From positions 1 through 35,961 of the forward strand of contig MU119633.1 in the NCBI GenBank assembly GCA_014904845.1: a stretch of DNA of 35,961 bases, given 5' to 3'. This DNA is from Acephala macrosclerotiorum. Its lineage: Eukaryota > Ascomycota > Leotiomycetes > Helotiales > Mollisiaceae. Below are positions 15,181-22,142 of this stretch, in pieces; positions within the stretch are counted from its first letter, which is position 1; each line of letters begins with the position of its first letter. Made by a program: the position numbers and the translations under genes. Under the pieces are notes generated by a model. It was not told the DNA's origin, ran no database searches, and worked only from the letters and a program-made list of their open reading frames with translations.

Positions 15181-15400
15181 TACAATATTAGTTTAGTAGT
15201 CACGTGCGGCACTAGGCCAGATCGGGATTAGCGCCGCTCGCGCTAAAGTTAAAATTATATTTTTTAATTTTTATACGTTTATTAAATTTATAATTTATAA
15301 TTAATTAACGAATTATTTAATTTATTTATTTTGTTTTTAATTTATTATTAATAATATTAATAATTATATATTTATTTAAATTAATTTTATTAAAATAAAT
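15181..15400 (+). repeat. Repeat family A, copy 3 (start)
   Basis: Opens with the same ATATTAGTTTAGTA motif as copy 2, followed by the island and about 150 bp similar to copies 1 and 2. In that stretch it is closer to copy 1, sharing a short segment that copy 2 lacks. Further right the alignment becomes unclear. It could be the 3' LTR partner of copy 2 or a separate truncated insertion. Confidence 0.6.
15198..15246 (+). repeat. GC-rich island of repeat A, copy 3
   Basis: Core at 15217-15235, differing by one C-to-T change from the other copies. CACGTG lies at 15201-15206, with a trailing GCGCT. It is the longest of the three islands and includes several intact CpA dinucleotides. Confidence 0.85.
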
Positions 15401-15744
15401 ATTTATAATTTTTTATATTTATTATTAAATAATAAAAAAGTATTTAAAAAAAACAAATTATTTTTTAAAAAAAATTAAAATTAATTATAATTTAAATACG
15501 TTTTAAATAACGTAAAAATTTGTTATTTTAAAAAAAAAAATAATATATAACGTTTTTTATTATTTTAATCGTTAATTTAAAAAAAAAATATTTATAATTA
15601 AATTTTTTTTTATACGTAATAAACGTAAATTAAAAAAAATATAATTAAAATTTTAATAATTATTTTTTTAAATTTTTAATATTATATATAAAATCTTTTA
15701 AATATTAAAAAAATTATATTTTTTTATATTTAATTAATTAATAT

Positions 15745-15803
15745 TAATAATATTAAAATATTTAAATATATTAATATATTACGTTTAATTATTATAATTT
15801 TTA
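15745..15803 (+). repeat. 59 bp dispersed repeat C, copy 2
   Basis: Partner of 6441-6499, same orientation. The three differences are transitions. Confidence 0.6.
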
Positions 15804-16010
15804 CGTATTAAATATAAAAATTATTAATTGTTTAAAAAATTAAATTTAAAATTAAAAATATTAATATATTTTTAATTTTTATATTATAATTTAATTACGT
15901 TTATTTTTATATAATAAAATAATAAATTTTTTTTTTATAATATTAATTATTTTAAATATTATAATTAATAAAATATTATTTTTAAAATTTTTAAATATTT
16001 AATAATAATT

Positions 16011-16472
16011 ATTAAAAAGTAATAAACAAAAGTAAAGTAGTAAAAACTGCGTATAAAAAGTAAATAAAGCGAAAGTAAATAAAGTGAGAAAAGGTAAACG
16101 CGAAATAAGGCGAGGGGTCACGTGCACTATCGCTTAGCGAGCCGCAGAACGAAGTGATTATTCTGGATAAACAATAACCAAACTTCGAAAGTACAGAATT
16201 CACAAGCATTAAAGGCAATGTACTGTACATACCCCGATCACCACGAGTTCCTTGAACCCAGGGACTAGATTCAACAATTTCATTACCCGAGTCTTCCCTT
16301 TATGGAACATCGCCTCAACATCCCAGGCTTGCTTGAATTTTGTTACAAAAAATGCTGTGGCTGAAACATAACATTCGGAAGAGCGGTCTCCTTCTGGCCA
16401 ATGATCGTCCTTGCTGGGAGAATGTAGGGTCCAGAATGTCCCACGCAGGATTGAGAGATTTGGAACGTTTTC
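16011..16472. other. Border between AT-rich block and gene island; no gene
   Basis: 16011-16115 is purine-rich on the plus strand: G is frequent and C is rare except in CpG, as if C-to-T change had acted mainly on this strand. It holds a 15 bp unit in tandem at 16057-16071 and 16072-16086, differing by one C/T change. GTCACGTGC at 16118-16126 repeats a nine-base string of the GC-rich island of repeat A copy 3. From about 16140 the composition is normal, and this part is probably the 3' flank of the minus-strand dehydrogenase gene. Confidence 0.6.
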
Positions 16473-17876
16473 CTACGCCAAAACATGCAGCAATTTCTCA
16501 CCCTTATGCCACCTCTCAACGTTCTCGGCCTGTTCCTCATACCAATTCACCAAAGTCTCCTCTTCAACATACCCCATATGCGGACTCAGCAGCAATTTCC
16601 CTCTTCCGTCCTCACCCCACTTCGTCGACCTCCAACCACTCTCCTTCGGCAACGGTTCGATCTCGAACACATCCAACGCTGCGCCTCTAATGGCACCCTT
16701 CTCCAGCACCGCCTGCAACGCCTCCTCATCAACTAGCGGTCCACGAGAAGTGTTGACCAGCAAGGCACTCTTCTTCAACCACCCCAATTCCTCCTTCCCC
16801 ACAATTCCCCTACTCCTCTCAGAAAGCACATAATGCACACTCAACACATCCGCCTCCCTAAACAATTCCTCCTTCCCCACAACCTTAAACGTCTTGTCAC
16901 CATCTTCGTCTTCTACCGGTAGACCCAAATCTTTGGCTTTCTCGTCAGCCTTCTCCTGCGTCAAACTACTACTCCAGCACAAAATCCTCATCCCGAACGC
17001 TTGATGCATAATCTTCGCAACATTTCCTCCTAACCTCCCTAGACCCAAGGTGGAGAAATTCTTCCCTGATAATCCAGTAGCCAAACCAGTTTCCCATCCT
17101 CCTTCTTTGACGATCTTGTCGTCCCAGGCTAGGCCTCGAGCGAGGCCGAGGATGAGGGCTACGGCGTGTTGGGTTGTTGAATCTGGACCTTTGCGTTTCT
17201 TTCCCGCTACCTTGGAGCTGTCTGAGCAGCCGGTGCCGAGGGCGCCTGTGACTTTGATGCCGAGCTCTTTGCAGGCGGCCATGTCGATGCCTGCATTTCG
17301 GTGGCCGGTTGTGGGGAGATACTTTAGGTTGGGGAGTTGTTTCAACAATTCTTTGGGGAAGGGAGTCCGTTCACGCATCGAACAGATGACTGTGAATGGT
17401 TTAAGTCTTTGAACTAATTCTTGCTTGACATTTTCGGGTGTGTTGGGGTGGTTGTATGGGAGCAATGTATCGCGGAAGATTGTTACGTCGAAAGCTGGTT
17501 TGAGATGCTCAAAGTGAGGAGCTGAGATTCCTTGGTAGTCGTCTAGGACGGCTAATTTGATGGGCCCTGGCGGGATGGGAGGCATGCTTGCTTCTTCTTT
17601 GGGGATGTTCGGGGAAGTGAGGGGTGATGTTAAATGTGGGGCTGTTTTCGAACTGCCGCTTCTAGAAGTTTGGAAGCACCTGTTGAATTGAGGTCGAGGA
17701 GTTGATTGAAGCGCTTGAGGATACGCAAGATACCAATGTCTGCTGTTACTTGATGGCCTTCCGTTTCTTTTTATGGCATGTACGTGGAAAAAGAGATACC
17801 CGCTCCAAGCCGGTGTCAGTCGTCGTCGTGGAGTTGCGGGGCAGCCGAGCATCGGCAAGAAAGTTGTGAGGCTCAT
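16473..17876 (-). CDS. D-isomer-specific 2-hydroxyacid dehydrogenase
   Basis: A 467-residue NAD(P)-dependent oxidoreductase of the D-2-hydroxyacid dehydrogenase family, which interconverts 2-keto acids and D-2-hydroxy acids. From the first Met, the split substrate-binding domain covers about 105-215 and 430-460. The Rossmann domain lies between, with GLGRLG at 278-283. The catalytic triad is visible as Arg378 (NTSRGP), Glu407 (EIEPL) and His433 (SPHMG). DSTTQHAVALILGLAR (232-247) is also typical of the family. The core aligns from Met98 (start at 17585), so residues 1-97 are an extension. It is rich in Arg and Ser with few acidic residues and could be a mitochondrial presequence, or the true start may be Met98. 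No intron is needed. The gene is divergent from the arabinitol dehydrogenase gene. The substrate (glyoxylate, phosphoglycerate or other) cannot be told from sequence. Confidence 0.87.
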   Translation of the reverse strand: MSLTTFLPMLGCPATPRRRLTPAWSGYLFFHVHAIKRNGRPSSNSRHWYLAYPQALQSTPRPQFNRCFQTSRSGSSKTAPHLTSPLTSPNIPKEEASMPPIPPGPIKLAVLDDYQGISAPHFEHLKPAFDVTIFRDTLLPYNHPNTPENVKQELVQRLKPFTVICSMRERTPFPKELLKQLPNLKYLPTTGHRNAGIDMAACKELGIKVTGALGTGCSDSSKVAGKKRKGPDSTTQHAVALILGLARGLAWDDKIVKEGGWETGLATGLSGKNFSTLGLGRLGGNVAKIMHQAFGMRILCWSSSLTQEKADEKAKDLGLPVEDEDGDKTFKVVGKEELFREADVLSVHYVLSERSRGIVGKEELGWLKKSALLVNTSRGPLVDEEALQAVLEKGAIRGAALDVFEIEPLPKESGWRSTKWGEDGRGKLLLSPHMGYVEEETLVNWYEEQAENVERWHKGEKLLHVLA

Positions 17877-18389
17877 GACGCAACTTTGTCAGCAACCATC
17901 ACTTCATGCACCACGTTCCAGACTTCAGAACGCGTGCAAACGAAAACGAAAAACTGCAAGGATCATGAAAGCTTTCTATCACGTGTAGATGAAGGTATTC
18001 CGGCGGGAGGTAAAGTGAGAGGGAAGGCCGACTCGATATCAAAAACATGATTGGTGCGCATGAAATGCTGCTTCGTGTGGAGCAACGTCCTCGTCGGCCT
18101 GAGGTCCCCCGACCCCGCCACGATCTCGAGCGGCCGGCCACAGGTCGGGATACAACCCCTCTAATTCGTGGACAGGCGTAGAACGTCTCACGAAAAGCTT
18201 TCCTATCGTAGCTTTTCTCAATTGCTGTTCTTAGAGTGGAGGTCCGGATAATTTAAAGCGTTGGCACTTCCCGGTAAGAGGTCAGTTGACTGCTCTCTGC
18301 CAATTCAGATATATTTCCACCTGTCCTACCCGTTTATCCTACAGGAATTCACTTGGAAAGATCTTTGATAAAAGGCTAACATTGACGCA
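17877..18389. promoter_or_regulatory. Shared divergent promoter region
   Basis: 513 bp between the start codons of the 2-hydroxyacid dehydrogenase (-) and L-arabinitol dehydrogenase (+) genes, holding no credible gene. It must contain the 5' ends of both. If the dehydrogenase really starts at 17585, the region is about 800 bp. A possible sugar-regulator site is listed separately. I see no clear TATA box. Confidence 0.6.
18245..18252 (+). promoter_or_regulatory. Possible AraR-type site (CGGATAAT)
   Basis: CGGATAAT fits CGGDTAAW, the consensus reported for the Aspergillus arabinose regulator AraR, and lies 138-145 bases upstream of the arabinitol dehydrogenase start codon. A GTGGAG, which fits the carbon-repressor CreA consensus SYGGRG, sits at 18236-18241. 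Both are short and degenerate, and AraR itself may be absent outside Eurotiomycetes, so chance is quite possible. Confidence 0.25.
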
Positions 18390-19557
18390 ATGGCTCCTTC
18401 AGCAACAGAAATTCTGCCAGTTATGGCAAAGGCGAACAAGGCCAACATTGGGGTGTACACCAACCCGGCGCATGAGTTGTGGGTTGGAGCAGCGGAACCA
18501 TCCTTGGAGAGCGTTGGAAAGGGCGACTCTTTGAAGGAAGGTGAAGTTACTGTTGGGATCAAAAGCACCGGAATCTGCGGGTCAGTATGATGCTGAAGAG
18601 AAGGAACTCCACTGACTTTCCAACAGATCGGATGTTCACTTCTGGCACGCCGGTTGCATTGGCCCTATGATCGTTGAAGACACACATATCCTCGGACATG
18701 AATCTGCAGGCGTTATATTAGCAACCCACCCCTCAGTTACCCATCTCAAAGTCGGAGACCGCGTCGCTATCGAGCCCAACATCATCTGCGGCGAATGCGA
18801 ACCCTGCCTCACAGGCAGATACAATGGCTGCGATAAAGTTATCTTCCTCTCCACTCCGCCAGTTCCCGGTCTTCTCCGCAGATATGTCAACCACCCAGCT
18901 GTATGGTGCCACAAGATTGGAGATATGTCGTTCGAGGACGGAGCTTGTCTGGAGCCCCTGAGTGTGTCTCTGGCTGCGATGCAGAGGTCGGGTGTTCAGC
19001 TTGGAGATCCAGTCCTGATCTGCGGTGCTGGTCCAATTGGTCTGATCACTCTTCTCTGCTGTCAAGCAGCTGGAGCATGTCCACTTGTCATCACAGATAT
19101 CGATGAAGGAAGATTGGACTTCGCAAAGAAGATTGTCCCAACTGTGACCACGTTCAAGGTCGAGAGAGAGTCCGCAGAAGCTTCTGCCAAGCGTATCGTG
19201 GAAGCATTCGGAGGCATTGAGCCAAAGATCGCATTGGAGTGTACCGGAGTCGAGAGCAGTGTATCTGCAGCGATTTGGGCGGTGAAGTTTGGAGGAAAGG
19301 TGTTCGTGATCGGAGTTGGCAAGAACGAGATGAATATCCCTTTCATGAGGCTGAGCGTGAAGGAAATCGACCTACAATTTCAGTACAGATACTGCAACAC
19401 ATGGCCAAGAGCCATCCGTTTGGTACAGGCTGGTATCATCGATATGAAGAAGCTGGTTACACATCGTTTCCAGCTTGAGGATGCTATTAAGGCGTTCGAG
19501 ACGGCGGCGAACCCAAAGACCGGTGCAATCAAGGTGCAGATAAAGAGCGAGGATTGA
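18390..19557 (+). CDS. lad1: L-arabinitol 4-dehydrogenase
   Basis: Zinc-dependent medium-chain dehydrogenase oxidising L-arabinitol to L-xylulose with NAD+, the second step of fungal L-arabinose catabolism in the cytosol. Two exons, 18390-18580 and 18627-19557, give 373 residues, as usual for the family. The 46 nt intron (GTCAGT...CAACAG) has a CTGAC branch site and splits the Gly64 codon of GICGSD. Catalytic zinc ligands are Cys63, His88 and Glu89. Structural zinc cysteines are 118, 121, 124 and 132. The nucleotide fold shows GAGPIG at 197-202, and Asp221 (ITDID) indicates NAD+ rather than NADP+. The N-terminal ANIGVYTNP, the [12 protein letters not shown] segment and the C-terminal KTGAIKVQI are characteristic of L-arabinitol dehydrogenases rather than of xylitol or sorbitol dehydrogenases. 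Start chosen at the first ATG, with no in-frame alternative upstream. Confidence 0.94.
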
Positions 19558-19859
19558 GGTGGTGCATGGGGGTGGGGATAACATTAGAGATGTGTTAATA
19601 ACATTTAGAATAGTCCTTAATGCGATCGTAGCTTTGCGTTGAATTCTGAATGAACAGAAGCGCGGCTGAGAAGCTTAAATTTAAAAAAGTTGATGCCTCA
19701 AATACCAGGCCCCAATAAAGCTGGCCTATTCTTCCCGAGCCACCGAAAAAGTTGAACCCTCGCGCGATTTCATCCATCACCCATTGCAGGCCCACCACGA
19801 ATTCTCGAACCTCGAGAATTGTTTTCTTTACCTTCTCGGGCGCATATTCTCCTCTCAAT
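19558..19859. promoter_or_regulatory. Intergenic region upstream of ATP20
   Basis: 302 bp holding the 3' end of the arabinitol dehydrogenase transcript and the promoter of the ATP synthase subunit g gene. At 19801-19819 there is an inverted repeat (ATTCTCG, five bases, CGAGAAT) with TTC/GAA spacing resembling a heat-shock element. This is about 40 bases from the start codon and so more likely in the 5' leader than in the promoter. No other gene seen. Confidence 0.35.
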
Positions 19860-20614
19860 ATGTCGATGGCCGTATCTCGCGCCGTCTTACGGCGATCTGC
19901 GAAGCTCCCTTTCGGACGAACACCTGCACGCTTCGAGTCGACAGCTAGCAAGGCCACCGAAGCTGCGAAAGATACCGCTTCGAAGGCATCAGAGAAAACA
20001 TCGGACTTCCAGAGCAAAGCTTCACAAGGTCTTTCGAGGGTTAGCTCTGCCGCTGGACCGGCTATCAGTGGAGCTGCGAAGGGGTTGGGCAATGCTCTCG
20101 GAAAGATTGGAGGAAGGACTGGAAGACTAATTGCTTTCATTGAGCGTGAGTAGAGTCTTGAGGAACCAAATTGGCATGAATATGGGCAAAATTGGAACTC
20201 AATGGCTGATTTTGGCATCATAGGACAAATCCCTCCTACCATCTACTACGCGCGCGTTGGATTGGAGCTTTCGAAGATTGTTTTCCAAGGACAGAAGATG
20301 TCACCACCGTAAGTTGCCCTTCCATAATCATGAAGAATTGGTTACTGATTTGGCTCTCCAGTCCTGTTTCTACCTTCCAATCATACTTCCAACATCTTGT
20401 CAAGAGCTTCAGAAACCCAAGCACGCTCCTCCAATCAGCACCCAACGCTACACCCACCAACGTCCTACAAACCGTCCGAAATATCAACAGAACACAAGTT
20501 GTATCCGGAGCTGTTGTCTTCGCCGAGCTCTTGGGATTCTTCACAGTGGGCGAGATGATTGGTAGAATGAAGCTGGTTGGATACAGAGGCGACACCCACG
20601 GCGAGCACCACTAA
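19860..20614 (+). CDS. ATP20: Mitochondrial F1Fo-ATP synthase subunit g
   Basis: Subunit g of the Fo membrane sector. It is not catalytic: with subunit e it supports ATP synthase dimers and cristae shape in the inner mitochondrial membrane. Three exons (19860-20145, 20224-20308, 20362-20614) encode 207 residues. Introns of 78 and 53 nt have GTGAGT/GTAAGT donors and TAG/CAG acceptors. The N-terminus (SRAVLRRSAKLPFGRTPARFES) is a typical mitochondrial presequence. An Ala/Ser/Lys-rich linker follows to about residue 90, then the conserved IPPTIYYARVGLELSKIV motif (98-115). One C-terminal membrane segment (about 169-191) carries GEMIG (187-191), the GxxxG dimerisation motif known in this family. 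The exons join in frame and each junction restores conserved sequence. The chosen ATG is the first of two close Mets (residues 1 and 3). An upstream in-frame Met codon at 19752 is not needed. Confidence 0.93.
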
Positions 20615-21121
20615 ATTAGGCGTCCAGGATTGAAGATGAAATGGGGTATAGAATGGTGGGAGGATTGGGATGGGAGGCAGGACATGAAGCACCGATATCT
20701 GTCGCGAGAGAGCCATGGGTGTAGGGTGCTTCATGTTGTATTTGCACATATTCCTGCAACTTTTCTTTGTATGTCTGTACATCACACCATAAACAAGCAT
20801 AATGGAGGGATAAACTATGCCTGCTAGTGGGGAGGTCCTCGAAAAGCGATTCTGATTTTACGATATTGTTGAGATGTCTTCTGCGTAAAAGATCAGCAGT
20901 TCTCTGGGATTTCTGGAGCCGAGTAATACTCAGCTGCAAGTATCTGTCTCCTTCATCGTTTTGTACCTCTGCTCCTCTATCTCCTCGCGTTTCTTTGTAA
21001 TCTTTGTCCGTGGTTAAAATCGGTTTGTTCCGGTTCTACCCCAATATCTCTGAAGCTCGATCTAAGCAATTACTCACTCACTTTCCTCTTGTCACAAACT
21101 TCAAGGAGTGGTTATCACACG

Positions 21122-21151
21122 TCCTTCCTTCCTTCCTTCCTTCCTTCCTTC
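21122..21151 (+). repeat. (CCTT)n microsatellite
   Basis: About seven perfect CCTT units in an otherwise unremarkable intergenic region. Likely polymorphic between strains. Confidence 0.9.
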
Positions 21152-22009
21152 ATTCAAAAGTTGAACTTTCAAATCAGGCCCAGCATAGATCAAATCACAA
21201 CAGGGTTTTCAACACCCTCAGATTTGCCGGAGCATCGCTACTGACTCCTCTCATTAGCATCCTTTACATGGCAAGCAGAATATAGATGGAGATGGATGAT
21301 AATAGGTACACGTGTCTTGCTATTTACGAAGAAGCTGAGAGATCGGTTGAGGTGAGAAGCTTCTTGGCAAGACTTGAAGAGAGCCTTGAAAGTAGTGGAA
21401 TGGTTGAAGGATGGATGCAAGCTCATGTGATAGCGACAAGGTACTCTGAATAGCATTCAGCCTAAATACAATTCATCGGGAAAACGATCACAATTGCCCC
21501 GCCATGCCCTCATCATCCTTTCGACCAGATAGGTCAAACGCAAGGATTCTTTTGGCATTTGTGGCTGTATCACATGATTGGGGCTCATTTTCTTTCAGCC
21601 ACATACCAGCCACACTCTCAACGTCTAACAACATCGCAACTTCGATGAGCCTCTCTTTATATTCCGAACATTCCGGGCCTAATTGAAGCTTCTGTGAACA
21701 TGCCTCTATTCCAAAAATACCTCGGAGGGAGATGTTGCGAGCTCTAACGCCAATTACAGCACCGATCAACCCCTACGGTCAACGAATCAGTATCTTCTAA
21801 ACCTCCACTCTTGAGCCGGCAACCCCACCTCTGAACAAATCAGCCTCAAGCTCAACTCGCCATTGTAACGTGCCACCGACTCCGCACGCATGCAAGCAAA
21901 GTTCCAGGTACAATTCAGGTACAAAGCATGAGTGACATCATGTCAGTCGATGAAATAGTGATCAATTCTCACTCTTACCCTCGCCGCCGGCAGTTGGTCT
22001 ACGCTCAAC

Positions 22010-22065
22010 GCGGGGAAGATTGACGTGAGGAGAACTCAACCAACCCCTCTTCTCCTTGATATAAG
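22010..22065 (+). promoter_or_regulatory. Putative beta-mannosidase promoter elements
   Basis: TATAAG at 22060-22065 is a TATA-like box 78 bases before the preferred start codon at 22143. A transcript starting some 30 bases after it would begin near the upstream ATG at 22086 or beyond, which favours the later start. GCGGGG at 22010-22015 fits the CreA carbon-repressor consensus SYGGRG, plausible for a glycosidase gene but common by chance. Confidence 0.35.
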
Positions 22066-22142
22066 ACCATTAAAACCTAGTCACGATGTCTCTCCTCCAG
22101 TCTCCCCTATTCAACCTTACCTCCCTACTCACCACCTCCGCC

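Larger units (their letters stand above)
1..16010. repeat. Extremely AT-rich, RIP-like repeat block (left flank)
   Basis: About 16 kb made almost wholly of A and T, with stop codons in every frame and no intact gene. In the first 600 bases I count only 11 C, 9 of them followed by G. This is the composition expected of transposon DNA destroyed by repeat-induced point mutation, the ascomycete process that turns C into T on both strands of duplicated DNA. Sub-features that can still be recognised (a reverse transcriptase relic, tandem repeats, an inverted duplication and three GC-rich islands) are listed separately. A simple (TAA)n run lies near 69-120. I see nothing else gene-like. Extreme AT content alone could suggest mitochondrial DNA, but the pervasive CpG bias and repeat structure argue against that. 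Confidence 0.88.
20615..22142. other. Gene-free region between ATP20 and beta-mannosidase
   Basis: About 1.5 kb of normal base composition holding the ATP20 3' end and the beta-mannosidase promoter. Open frames here are short (under 115 codons), overlap one another on both strands and show no recognisable motif. A CTTC microsatellite lies at 21122-21151. I see no RNA gene or mobile element. Confidence 0.55.

Noticed and set aside
16340..16833. Plus-strand open frames of up to 140 codons
   Set aside because: They lie opposite the well-supported 2-hydroxyacid dehydrogenase gene and encode Ser/Pro-rich nonsense with no motif.
18733..19346. Minus-strand open frames over the arabinitol dehydrogenase gene
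   Set aside because: Antisense shadows of a strongly conserved coding exon.
19595..20242. A 215-codon minus-strand open frame
   Set aside because: It lies antisense to ATP20 exon 1 and intron 1 and has no family features.
21488..21769. A 93-codon minus-strand frame between ATP20 and beta-mannosidase
   Set aside because: It begins with TTG, has no recognisable domain and is overlapped by other frames of similar length.
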